This document shows, piece by piece, positions 23,084 through 31,648 of a stretch of 35,335 nucleotides of DNA (position 1 is its first letter; each line of letters opens with the position of its first letter). The notes under the pieces were generated by a model that did no database searches, was not told where the DNA came from, and was given only the letters and a program-made list of their open reading frames with translations. The position numbers and the translations under genes are program-made. Source of the stretch: Chthoniobacteraceae bacterium (GTDB lineage Bacteria > Verrucomicrobiota > Verrucomicrobiia > Chthoniobacterales > Chthoniobacteraceae); the NCBI GenBank assembly GCA_947476045.1, contig CANJNZ010000047.1, forward strand, positions 1 to 35,335, given 5' to 3'.

Positions 23084-24220
23084 ATGAATCACGAACCTTC
23101 ACTTTCCACGATGATGACTCGCCGCCGGATGCTCGCTGCGTCGGGTGGGGCGCTGGCGTGGCTGCCGTTTGCGAAATTGTCGGCAGAGGAGGTGAAGCCG
23201 GCGGGAAATGCGCCGCTTTTACCACCAAAGCCGCCGCAAGCGCCAAAGGGGCCGTATGCGGACGGGGTGCTTGTGTATGGCGAGCCGCCGTTGCCGCAGG
23301 AGGGGGCGTTCACTTTCGCGGTGTTGCCGGATACGCAGTTCTATTCGGAGAGCCATCCCGATACTTACTTGGCGCAGACGACTTGGATCGTGGAGCAGAG
23401 GGCGCAAAGGCGCATCGCGGGGGTGTTTCATCTGGGCGACATCACGAACCGCAATTCGCGTCCGCAATGGGAGAATGCGCGGCGGGCGATGAAGGTGCTG
23501 GATGAGGGGAAAATGCCCTACTGTCTGGTGACGGGGAATCACGATTACAGCGACGGGGGTTCGTGCAAGGACCGCACGACGCTCTTGAATGAGTATTTCA
23601 AGGCGGAGGAGCTGCGAAAGACGGCACACTGGGGCGGAAATTACGACAAGGAGCCGGAGCGGATGGAGAACAACTTCCAATACATGGAGGCGGCGGGGCG
23701 GAAGTTTCTGATTCTGGGGCTGGAGTTCGGCCCGCGCGAGGATGTGATCCGCTGGGCGAATGAAGTGGCCGCCGCGCACAAGGACCGGGAGATCATCCTG
23801 CTCTCGCACGCGATCATTTACCACGACGACACGCGCTACAATTGGAAGAAATTCGGCGGCAAGCAGGCAAACAATCCACATTCGTTCGCGATGGCGAAGG
23901 CGACGGGGGATGACGTGAACGACGGGGAGGAGTTGTGGGACAAGCTGGTGTCGAAGCATGAAAATTTCATCCTCACGCTGAACGGGCACGTGACGCAGGA
24001 CGGCCTTGGCCGCTACGAGAGCCAGACTCCCGCAGGCCGCGCGATTCCGCAGGTGCTGGTGAATTTCCAGATGCGCCCCAAAGGCGGCGACGGCTGGCTG
24101 CGTTTGATCGAGATGCGCCGCGACGGTTCCGCGCAGATTTACGATTTCTCCCCGACGCGGAAGCAGAGGAACGAGTCGGTGCAAAATCAATTTGCGGTGA
24201 AGTTCGCTCCGGTGGCGTAG
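23084..24220 (+). CDS. Tat-exported calcineurin-like metallophosphoesterase
   Basis: A 378-residue secreted phosphoesterase. The N-terminus has a twin-arginine motif (TRRRMLAASGG, Arg13-15) and a hydrophobic stretch, so folded export by Tat is predicted; an ATG at 23111 (MMTRRRML) is a possible alternative start. A Pro-rich segment (42-60) follows. The metal-binding motifs are in order: PDTQ (82-85), GDITN (118-122), GNHDY (151-155), SHAII (241-245) and NGHVTQD (near 303), forming the di-metal site of the calcineurin-like superfamily. The substrate is not evident; relatives hydrolyse phosphomonoesters, diesters or nucleotides. It is preceded by an inverted repeat and followed by the CotH-like gene. 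Its codon use is strongly GC-rich, like most of the window. Confidence 0.9.
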   Translation: MNHEPSLSTMMTRRRMLAASGGALAWLPFAKLSAEEVKPAGNAPLLPPKPPQAPKGPYADGVLVYGEPPLPQEGAFTFAVLPDTQFYSESHPDTYLAQTTWIVEQRAQRRIAGVFHLGDITNRNSRPQWENARRAMKVLDEGKMPYCLVTGNHDYSDGGSCKDRTTLLNEYFKAEELRKTAHWGGNYDKEPERMENNFQYMEAAGRKFLILGLEFGPREDVIRWANEVAAAHKDREIILLSHAIIYHDDTRYNWKKFGGKQANNPHSFAMAKATGDDVNDGEELWDKLVSKHENFILTLNGHVTQDGLGRYESQTPAGRAIPQVLVNFQMRPKGGDGWLRLIEMRRDGSAQIYDFSPTRKQRNESVQNQFAVKFAPVA

Positions 24221-24238
24221 TGGGAGTGTGACTGCTCA

Positions 24239-24274
24239 GGGGAAATATCCCCTCCCCTTTTCGTGTGATTTTTT
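24239..24274 (+). terminator. Weak terminator-like hairpin after the metallophosphoesterase gene
   Basis: GGGGA-AATA-TCCCC (24239-24252) is followed by TCCCCTTTTCG and, further on, a T6 run ending at 24274. The stem is short. A second possible pairing, GTGATTTTTTC (24265-24275) with GAAAAAA and TCAC (24283-24295), competes with it. Intrinsic termination is plausible but weak. Confidence 0.3.
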
Positions 24275-24340
24275 CGTGCGTTGAAAAAATGTCACTTTGA
24301 CTATTGCGGGAAACGGGTGGATTCAAAAGCATCCGCGCAC

Positions 24341-26194
24341 ATGCCTCGCTCACTTCGCTCCGTGAAGACGATTCAATACTCCATCGCTACCATCGTGTTT
24401 GGCGGGCTGGCGTTTTTGCTGTCGCCGCTGGTGACTGGCAAGTCGCCGGGGACTTCTTCGCCAGCGGTTACGCCCGCAGTGGTGGAGCAGGCTGTGATTT
24501 CGCCGCCGGCGCAAAAGGTCGCGCCGCCCGCAGTGACTGCACAGCCGGTGGTGCTCACGCAAAATCCGCAGACGCCGAAACCCGTAGCGACAGAGCCGCC
24601 GCCCGCGTCGCCCGCGCCACCCGCGCCGACGAAACCTGCCAAAGCGCCGAAGACTGCACTGACGAAGGAGCAGAAGAATCGCAAAACAGCGGACGCTTTT
24701 TTCGCCGGGCCGGTGGTGCAGTTGGAGTTCACGTTCAAACCCGAGGAGTGGGAGAACGTGAAGAAGGACAACCGCCGCTATGCAGAGTGCGAGTTGGACG
24801 TGATCGAGCCCTCGGGAAAAAAGACGCACTTCAAGGGCGTGGGCGTGAAGCTCAAAGGCTCAGCGGGCAGCTTCCGCGGGCCGGATGACAAGCCGGGCAT
24901 CACGGTCACTTTCGACAAATACAAAGGCGCGGAGCGTTGCTTCGGCATGGAGAAATTTCACCTCAACAACGGGGCGCAGGACGCGTCATTGTTGAATGAA
25001 TACATCGGCGGCGAGATGAGCCGCGCCGCCGGGGTGCCTGCTTCGCGTTGCACGCACGTGCTCGTGAAATGGAACGGCAAGGACAACGGCCTGTATTTGC
25101 TGAAGGAGGCGTTCACGAAGGACTTTCTCTCCTACTTTTACGAGAAGCCGGACGGTGCGCTCTACGACGGGCATTTCATCGGGGAAATTGACGGCAATCT
25201 GGAGAAGCAGCAAGGCGGCGACCCGAACAACAAAGCCGATTTGCTGGCGCTCGTCGCCGCTTGCAAGGAGGGCGACGCAAAGGTGCGCTGGGCCAAGATC
25301 GCCGAGAAGCTCGACGTGGATGAATACCTGCGCTCGCTCTTCATGGAGATCGTCTTCTCCCACTGGGACGGTTATAATTTCAACCGCAACAACTACCGCG
25401 TTTACTTCGACTCGAAGACGGGAAAGGCGTCGTTTTTCATCCACGGCATAGACCAGATTTTCGGCGACCCGAACTGGCCCATCGTGCGTGATCCCGGCTC
25501 GCTCGTCGGCGGCGTGGTGTGGGGCAATCCCGAATGGAAGGCGCGCTACAGCGTGCTCGCAGAGGAGATTTACCGGAAGGTGCTGAAGCCCACGGATTGG
25601 GACGCGATGCTCGTCGCGCAGGGGAAGAAAATCCAGGATGCACTCGATGCCAAGCTGCCGAAGAATCCGCAACTCGCGAAGGATTACCAAGGCCAGATCA
25701 ACGGTGCGCGCGACCGCGTGCGAAACCGCATCACAAACATCGCACGGCAATTCAACGACGGCCCGAAGCCGATTGATTGGTCAACGAAGGCAGTGAGCAT
25801 CGGCGACAAGGAATGGCGGAGCGAAGGCGGCGGAGCGAAGGACGAAGTCGTGGTGGACGGACAGAAGTGTTTTCACATCCGCGCCGATGACGCGGCGAAT
25901 GCCTCGTGGCGCCGCACCCTTTCACTTCCCGCTGGCCACTTCAAATTCACAGCCATGGCGAAGGTGACAGGCGCAGACGGCCCGCAAGGCAGGACCGGCG
26001 AAGGCGCAGGACTCCGCATCGGAGGCGGCACCCGCGTCGGCCTCAACGGCATCAAAGGCACCACGCCCTGGCAGAGTCTCGCCTTCGAGTTTGACTCCCC
26101 CGGCAACGACGTCGTCCTCGTCATGGAGCTATCCACCCCCATCGGCGAAGCATGGTTTCAGGCCGACAGCATCCAGCTCATCAAGCTGAGGTAG
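24341..26194 (+). CDS. Membrane-anchored CotH-like (spore-coat kinase fold) protein with C-terminal beta-sandwich
   Basis: 617 residues from the ATG at 24341; an upstream TTG would add 20 residues that do not fit a signal. One hydrophobic segment (about 11-31) anchors or exports the protein, followed by a Pro/Ala/Thr-rich linker (35-110). The CotH domain spans roughly 125-470: the LEFTFKPEEWENV entry, KLKGSAGSFRG, HLNNGAQDASLLNEYIGGEM, KWNGKDNGLYLLKE, and FIHGIDQIFG (His368, Asp371) where the family's metal-binding Asp is expected. In Bacillus, CotH phosphorylates coat proteins. In Verrucomicrobia and Planctomycetes the domain is common in secreted proteins of unknown role. The last 130 residues form a jelly-roll-like domain ending in WFQADSIQLIKLR, resembling carbohydrate-binding modules. 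Kinase activity here is inference. Confidence 0.82.
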   Translation: MPRSLRSVKTIQYSIATIVFGGLAFLLSPLVTGKSPGTSSPAVTPAVVEQAVISPPAQKVAPPAVTAQPVVLTQNPQTPKPVATEPPPASPAPPAPTKPAKAPKTALTKEQKNRKTADAFFAGPVVQLEFTFKPEEWENVKKDNRRYAECELDVIEPSGKKTHFKGVGVKLKGSAGSFRGPDDKPGITVTFDKYKGAERCFGMEKFHLNNGAQDASLLNEYIGGEMSRAAGVPASRCTHVLVKWNGKDNGLYLLKEAFTKDFLSYFYEKPDGALYDGHFIGEIDGNLEKQQGGDPNNKADLLALVAACKEGDAKVRWAKIAEKLDVDEYLRSLFMEIVFSHWDGYNFNRNNYRVYFDSKTGKASFFIHGIDQIFGDPNWPIVRDPGSLVGGVVWGNPEWKARYSVLAEEIYRKVLKPTDWDAMLVAQGKKIQDALDAKLPKNPQLAKDYQGQINGARDRVRNRITNIARQFNDGPKPIDWSTKAVSIGDKEWRSEGGGAKDEVVVDGQKCFHIRADDAANASWRRTLSLPAGHFKFTAMAKVTGADGPQGRTGEGAGLRIGGGTRVGLNGIKGTTPWQSLAFEFDSPGNDVVLVMELSTPIGEAWFQADSIQLIKLR

Positions 26195-26426
26195 AGCGCA
26201 GACCGTGCTCGCTGAAAAGCAAAAGGCAAATCAGCCGCCAAGGCACCCGTCCCGACCATCCCACACCGGAGGAAAGTGCAAATAATCTGCCCTCAACTTC
26301 TTTTCATGAGTTTGCTCACGCAAACGCTGACACTCATCGCGGCATTTTCCGAGTTCCCTTGAAGATTTGAGATCCGGCGGGGTGCTAAGATTTCTTTGGG
26401 TGTGAGGTTGAGGGTGCAAGGCATTC

Positions 26427-27242
26427 ATGATAAGCATCGCTCCCAGACCGCATCTGAATCAGATCTCCCTCATCAAAAGAAGAAACAGGAATTGGTTCCG
26501 ACATGGTGTGGCTGCCGTGCTCGCGCTCATAGTGGCTTGCACCGTCTCCGAGGCTGATGGCCTTGAGCAGAAAACTCCGGCAGCTATGGCTTATCAAGTG
26601 CCCCGGCGCACGGAGGCCATGTCGATCGATGCCAATTGGGACAAGCCCTTTTGGAAAGGTATTACCCCGATTTCGCTCGAACACTACATGGGGAAACAAC
26701 CTGAGCACCGGCCCAGGACCCAGGCGAAGATGACTTATGACGATGAAGCGGTTTACGTGATTTTCCGCGTCGAAGACCGCTATGTTCGAGCCCGGGCCAC
26801 GGAGCACCAAAAAGGCGTCAGCCAGGATAGTTGTGTGGAGTTCTTCTTTTCGCCCGGTCCTGAAGTGACTGCGGGCTATTTCTACCTGGAGATGAACTGC
26901 GGGGGCACCATGCTTTTTCGTTTCAATGGTCCCAACAACACAGTCGTCGAGATCAAGCAGGAAGACTACGGCACGATGAAGATTGCACACTCCTTGCCCA
27001 AGACGGTTGATCCCGAGATTCAAGATGCGTTGACTTGGACGTTGGAATATCGTCTGCCGCTTGCGCTATTGAGGAAGGTCTGCCCAGTGGTATCGCCCGG
27101 CCCGGGTGTCGCTTGGAGGGCTAACTTCTACAAATGCGCTGACGACAGTTCGCACCCCCACTGGCTGACATGGTCGCCTGTGGAAAACCCCGAGCCATAT
27201 TTTCATCTACCGAAGTTTTTTGGCGTTTTGAACTTTAACTAA
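26427..27242 (+). CDS. Secreted CBM9-like (DOMON-type) carbohydrate-binding protein
   Basis: A 271-residue protein with a basic N-terminus (KRRNRNWFRH), a hydrophobic segment (about 27-40), and a possible lipobox IVAC with Cys38, so it may be a lipoprotein. The mature part is one beta-sandwich of the CBM9-like family found in secreted proteins: IDANWDKPFW, then AKMTYDDEAVYVIFRVEDRYVRA, SQDSCVEFFFSPGP, YFYLEMNCGGTMLF, WTLEYRLPLALL, and the terminal WSPVENPEPYFHLPKFFGVLNF, which closely fits the family ending. Such domains bind sugar chain ends; many in this phylum stand alone beside glycosidases. It ends 9 bp before the GH42-like gene, so the two are probably co-transcribed and act together. 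Family good, ligand unknown. Confidence 0.82.
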   Translation: MISIAPRPHLNQISLIKRRNRNWFRHGVAAVLALIVACTVSEADGLEQKTPAAMAYQVPRRTEAMSIDANWDKPFWKGITPISLEHYMGKQPEHRPRTQAKMTYDDEAVYVIFRVEDRYVRARATEHQKGVSQDSCVEFFFSPGPEVTAGYFYLEMNCGGTMLFRFNGPNNTVVEIKQEDYGTMKIAHSLPKTVDPEIQDALTWTLEYRLPLALLRKVCPVVSPGPGVAWRANFYKCADDSSHPHWLTWSPVENPEPYFHLPKFFGVLNFN

Positions 27243-27251
27243 ACAACATCC

Positions 27252-29585
27252 ATGAAATCCCCGAACCGAATTTACCCGCCCTGCCCATTGAAACCCAAGA
27301 GAGCCAGACGCATCGCTTTTCGAGCGGCCCTGGCAATCGTATTCTTCTTAGTGGGCGGCGCCATGCCGGCCCCTGCCGCTGACGAAGCTGTTTCACAGAC
27401 GCCAAAGAGATTGGAGCACTCCGCTCAGGTGGGCCGGCACAACGGACGGACCACCATTTTGATCGATGGCCAGCCGGTCCCGGGAATCGCATACCTCGGA
27501 CCGCTTCCTGCAGAGGGAGAAAAGGCTCCCACAAGCGTGAAGGATACTGTGAACGCAGGTGTCCGAATTGTCCTCGTCGGTGGCGGAGGAGAATGGAAGG
27601 GACCTGGCCGCTGGGACTTCTCCGGCTACTTGGAGGTCTTGAACCGAGCTGCCAAGCTTCATCCGGACGTGTGGTTGGTAGTGCGGACTGGTATGGATGC
27701 GCCTGAGTGGTGGAGGACCGCACATCCGAATGAATGCGCAAGGCACGCAGACAGCCAGGGACCGGAAGACTTCGTTTCAACCGGTTCCGAGCTTTGGATC
27801 AAAGATTCCTCCGAGTTTCTTACTGCACTTGTCCGTGCCATTGAGTCGTCACCGGCCGGCAAACGCGTCATCGGTTACTCGCTGATGAATGCCCATGGCG
27901 GTGAGTGGATCTATCCGGGGGCGGGGTCCGGGCGGATTGGTGACTACAGCGCGCCAGCGGTCCATTACTGGCGCACCTGGCTCCGCCGCAAGTATGGCGA
28001 TCAATCCTGGATTGCCGAGGCAGGTATCCCCACAGAAGAGGAACGCAAACGTTCGCTGCCGGGAATGATGCGCGACCCCAAGCTCGATTCGCGAACCATT
28101 GATTTCGATCTGTGTTTCTCCGAGATGAACGCCGACAACCTGCTGGCCTGGTGCCGCACTGTGAAACGCGAGACGGGTGGCCGTCGGTTAGTCGGAGCCT
28201 TCTACGGCTATTTGCTTTGGCAGACCGGCCTGGTCAACTCAACGGCTACCAACGGCCATCTTGCCTTGAGGCATGTTCTCAACAGCCCGGATCTGGATTT
28301 CCTAACGTCCTTTCCCAGCTATGATGCCCGCGAACCAGGCGCGGCCGCCCCTTTATTACTGCCTATTGAAAGCATACAAGCGGCAGGCAAGCTCATCTTC
28401 AACGAATGTGACGATCGCACGCACCTAACCGGTGGCGACGTTCCAATCCGTTTTTTTATGCAACGCGACCAGCGCGATCCGGCTCAGGGCCCCCAGCTCT
28501 GGTCGGGCATGTGGAATTGCTGGCAGGTGGAGAACAAGGAAATTGCGGTCAGCGTCCTGCGACGCGAATATGCCCAGAACCTCATTCGGGGAGCGTCGTG
28601 GTGGTGGTTTGATATGCAAGGAGGCATCTATTCCTGCCCGGAAATACTCAATGATTTTAAGCAAGAACAGAAGATTGCCGAGCAGGCGATCCACTGGGAT
28701 ATGTCGAGCAATTCGCAGGTGGCTGGTGTAATGAGCGGTGATAGCCCGGCCTTCCATTCGTTCACCAGGATGTTCGACGTAGACCCGCAGCCGGCCTTGG
28801 TCGATCTGAATGCCGATATGTCAACCCGTGAGATGTTCAAGGCGGGCGCTCCGATTGATTGGTGGATGGCCGATGACCTGTCCCGGCCCGAGATGAAACG
28901 CTATCGCGCTCTCTACTTTCATAACGCAACGTTTCTTAACGATGGCCAGCGCAAGGGACTTGAGCAGCTCAAAGCTGATGGCCGATCGTTGATCTTCGTA
29001 GGCTATCCAGGCATTGTTCTTGACGGCAAACTCGACGTGGAGTCGGCCTCGCGAGTCTGCGGTATCCACTTGAAACTCTCCACGACACGCGATGCCGCAC
29101 GCCTGACGATCAAGGACTACAATTTGCCCTGCATGCGAGAAATGCCCGCAGCGACGGTCTTGGGCAGTGGGGTCGTCGTTTCGCCGCGATTGATTATTGA
29201 TGATCCGGGCGCGGAAATAATTGCGACATGGCCGGACGGCCAGCCCGCTGCAGCCGTGAAGAAACATGACGGCTGGACTGCCTATTACTTCCCTGTTCCG
29301 CCAAATAACGCCTGGCTCTTCCGGGCAATTTTCCGCGAGGCCGGATGTCACATTTACACGAACAAAGTCTGCCGCGATATCGTCTACGCCAACAAATCGT
29401 TGCTGGCCATCCATTCGAGCCATTATGGGCAGGCCATAGAATTGCCGGGACCAGCCCGCGTCACCGATTTATTCACCGGCAAGGTCGTAGTCGAGAACGG
29501 TCAGCGCATCAATCTGGGCCGTGCCTGGCACTGGACCGGCGGCACGTTCCTGTTTCACGTGGAGTATCAAGCGGCCACGAAGTAA
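27252..29585 (+). CDS. Secreted GH42-like glycoside hydrolase (clan GH-A type)
   Basis: 777 residues with a signal peptide (basic PKRARR, then AFRAALAIVFFLVGGA, cleavage near PAPAA/DEA at about 43). The N-terminal half is a TIM barrel: GYSLMNAHGGEW (208-219) is at the usual place of the acid/base strand, with Glu218 the likely acid/base, and KLIFNECDDRTHL (380-392) carries the likely nucleophile Glu385. In classical GH42 the acid/base is in an Asn-Glu pair; here Asn213 and Glu218 are separated, which I also associate with uncharacterised GH42-related proteins from PVC bacteria. The C-terminal part (about 500-690) resembles the glutaminase-like trimerisation domain of GH42 (ALYFHNATFLNDGQRKGLEQL, GRSLIFVGYPG), followed by a small beta domain. 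Activity on beta-galactosides is only a guess. Confidence 0.75.
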   Translation: MKSPNRIYPPCPLKPKRARRIAFRAALAIVFFLVGGAMPAPAADEAVSQTPKRLEHSAQVGRHNGRTTILIDGQPVPGIAYLGPLPAEGEKAPTSVKDTVNAGVRIVLVGGGGEWKGPGRWDFSGYLEVLNRAAKLHPDVWLVVRTGMDAPEWWRTAHPNECARHADSQGPEDFVSTGSELWIKDSSEFLTALVRAIESSPAGKRVIGYSLMNAHGGEWIYPGAGSGRIGDYSAPAVHYWRTWLRRKYGDQSWIAEAGIPTEEERKRSLPGMMRDPKLDSRTIDFDLCFSEMNADNLLAWCRTVKRETGGRRLVGAFYGYLLWQTGLVNSTATNGHLALRHVLNSPDLDFLTSFPSYDAREPGAAAPLLLPIESIQAAGKLIFNECDDRTHLTGGDVPIRFFMQRDQRDPAQGPQLWSGMWNCWQVENKEIAVSVLRREYAQNLIRGASWWWFDMQGGIYSCPEILNDFKQEQKIAEQAIHWDMSSNSQVAGVMSGDSPAFHSFTRMFDVDPQPALVDLNADMSTREMFKAGAPIDWWMADDLSRPEMKRYRALYFHNATFLNDGQRKGLEQLKADGRSLIFVGYPGIVLDGKLDVESASRVCGIHLKLSTTRDAARLTIKDYNLPCMREMPAATVLGSGVVVSPRLIIDDPGAEIIATWPDGQPAAAVKKHDGWTAYYFPVPPNNAWLFRAIFREAGCHIYTNKVCRDIVYANKSLLAIHSSHYGQAIELPGPARVTDLFTGKVVVENGQRINLGRAWHWTGGTFLFHVEYQAATK

Positions 29586-29669
29586 ATTTCCTGAAGTTTA
29601 CATGTGCGCTGCCCACCAATCTCCATCTGACGATTTCCGCGATGTTACCATTCCTGTCCCCGACCATAG

Positions 29670-29699
29670 CGGTTTGGCCGAAGTAAAGCGGCCAAACCG
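29670..29699. promoter_or_regulatory. Perfect 11-bp inverted repeat between the two glycosidase genes
   Basis: CGGTTTGGCCG (29670-29680) and CGGCCAAACCG (29689-29699) are separated by AAGTAAAG. There is no T run, and the site is 45 bp upstream of the ATG at 29745. It could be an operator for the downstream gene, an mRNA-processing hairpin, or a terminator lacking its U tract. Confidence 0.5.
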
Positions 29700-29744
29700 T
29701 GAAGTGCAAATGCCGCAACTCTTACTAACGAAATTCTTGCCGCT

Positions 29745-31124
29745 ATGAAACTCACCTTGCTCGCTTGTGTCACATTCTCCCTCCTTGTTACCCTCAAAGC
29801 TGAACCAGTAACTGCCAATCATGCCGGTTTCTTCACACCTCAACGCAAGGGCAAGATGTGGGATACGTGGATGTATTTTAATGAAGGGAAATTCCACCTA
29901 TTTTATCTCGGTGGGGATTTCTTGAAATGGGACGCTCATGCATTGGCGGTATCGCCGGATGGCGTTCATTGGGAAGACCGGGGGACGACATTGGAGCGAA
30001 GCGCGGGCGTGATCTGGATGGGAACAGGCCATATTTGGGAAGCGCCTGATTTCGCCAAATCCCATACTTGGATTTCTAATTATTCCGAGCACATCGGCGA
30101 TAAGCAGGACATTAAATTTGCAACTTCCACGGACCTTTTCCACTGGACGAAGGCGGATGAGAAATTCCATTTCGTCCAAGACACCCGTTGGTATAAAGCG
30201 AAAGGCCGATGGGATTGCATTGACACCATCAAGCGCGCCGATGGCGGCTTCTACGGCTACTTCACGGCTGATCCAGACCCTGACAAAGTGAAGTATAAAT
30301 GCTGCGGATTCGGATTTGCCGAGAGCAAGGACGGACTCAACTGGACTGCACTGCCGCCTATTGAAGGCGATATGACGGGAGAATTCGGCGGCATCCAGCA
30401 GATCGGGAACAAATATTTCATCCTGATCAGCGAAGGCCGCGTGGGTGTCGGCGACAAGCCTGAAGGTCCTTTTCTCGCACAGAAGAAAAATCCAAACGTC
30501 TTTGGTGAAGGCTGTGAAATTTACTTCCCGCGCTTTTTTCACAACGCACCGGGCGGCCCTTTGGTAAATCATTTTTACAACAACGACTCGGGCAGAAACG
30601 GCGATGTCTATTCCGGGCCTCTAAAGGCCGTGGAGGTGGATAAAGAGGGAACCCTTCGTCTCAAGTGGTGGAATGGAAATGAAAAACTCAAGGCAGCCGA
30701 AATCGCCAACTCCACCAGAGAAGGCGGTGCGTCATTGAAGTTACTGACGGAAAAATTGGACTTGAGTCACACCTACGTCATGGAGGGCACCGTTGAAACC
30801 ACGCAAAATGCCATCGCAAGTGCGATCTACTTCGAGTTGGAAAACAGTCAGGGACGATGCCTGCGCTTCACGAACAATACAGTTCAATTTGGTGAGATCA
30901 AAGCAGATGGCAGCGATTTTAAGGGTCTCCAGACGTCTAATCGCGATCTGGACATGGGGGTAGCGAAGACTTTCCGCCTCGTCTTCAGACATGATATGGT
31001 GGAATTATACGTCAACGACCATCTGATGAACCTCAAACGTTTTATTTGGAACGGCCAACTCGGATTTATCAGTGAGAACTCGGGAGATGCATTCAAGAAC
31101 GTCAGGATATGGCGAAGTAAATAA
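29745..31124 (+). CDS. Secreted five-bladed-propeller glycosidase (GH32/43-like) with C-terminal beta-sandwich
   Basis: 459 residues with a signal peptide (MKLTLLACVTFSLLVTLKA, cleavage about residue 19). KMWDTWMYFNEGKFHLFYLG (37-56) is the first blade, with Asp40 where GH32/GH43-type enzymes have their nucleophile or base. WDCIDTI (157-162) supplies the central acidic residue and GEFGGIQQIGNKYFILISE (212-230) the likely acid/base Glu213. The C-terminal 130 residues form a sandwich with VELYVNDH, very like the GH32 C-terminal module. The catalytic strings are not the standard invertase WMNDPNG/RDP/EC set, so the substrate is probably not sucrose or fructan; related proteins in PVC bacteria are uncharacterised. 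It follows the GH42-like gene by 159 bp with an 11-bp inverted repeat between them. Codon use looks less GC-rich than in the surrounding core genes. Confidence 0.75.
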   Translation: MKLTLLACVTFSLLVTLKAEPVTANHAGFFTPQRKGKMWDTWMYFNEGKFHLFYLGGDFLKWDAHALAVSPDGVHWEDRGTTLERSAGVIWMGTGHIWEAPDFAKSHTWISNYSEHIGDKQDIKFATSTDLFHWTKADEKFHFVQDTRWYKAKGRWDCIDTIKRADGGFYGYFTADPDPDKVKYKCCGFGFAESKDGLNWTALPPIEGDMTGEFGGIQQIGNKYFILISEGRVGVGDKPEGPFLAQKKNPNVFGEGCEIYFPRFFHNAPGGPLVNHFYNNDSGRNGDVYSGPLKAVEVDKEGTLRLKWWNGNEKLKAAEIANSTREGGASLKLLTEKLDLSHTYVMEGTVETTQNAIASAIYFELENSQGRCLRFTNNTVQFGEIKADGSDFKGLQTSNRDLDMGVAKTFRLVFRHDMVELYVNDHLMNLKRFIWNGQLGFISENSGDAFKNVRIWRSK

Positions 31125-31648
31125 CTTCTCCGAAGAATCATACCCACTCCCTCACGGACGCCGGCCCCTATTCTGAACGTCCGCGGAACGGCGGGCTTGA
31201 AGGGGAGGCAGGAGGAAATAGGGATAGGCAGATTATGTGCATGGGTGAGGGTGTGCTTCCTGATTTTGGGAAGTTCGTTGGGGTGCTTTAACAGAGAGAT
31301 CGGTTCGGCTTGTTTGATATGCCTCCAAGCCAGTCCGGCTCCGTCGTTGTGCTCCAAAAAAGCACTGCCCGAAGTATTCACCGAAGACCGCTGGCCGATT
31401 GCATTCGCATTGGATGGGTCCGTGAAAATGTTCGCCTCGCCACTCCTGTTCTCCTTCTTGCCCAAAACATCGCGCGTGCATTGTGGGTGGAGAAAAGTTA
31501 CCGAGTCCGCCCGCTCAAAAGGTCCGGGCGGCATCGTTTCCCGCTCCATCAGATTACCGGGGAAGCCTTTCACCCCTCCCCATATCCTTAAACCTTCTAA
31601 GTTCAGCGCACTATCGCGCTCTACTAAGTCCGTTAGTTTTTAAAAGAA
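31125..31648. other. 524-bp stretch without a recognised gene
   Basis: Frames on both strands are partly open (plus 31197-31643; minus from 31573), but neither translation shows a signal peptide, family motif or typical codon bias, and they overlap each other. I see no strong hairpin or repeat. It may be a decayed gene, or the long regulatory region of the haem-protein gene that starts at 31649. Confidence 0.5.
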
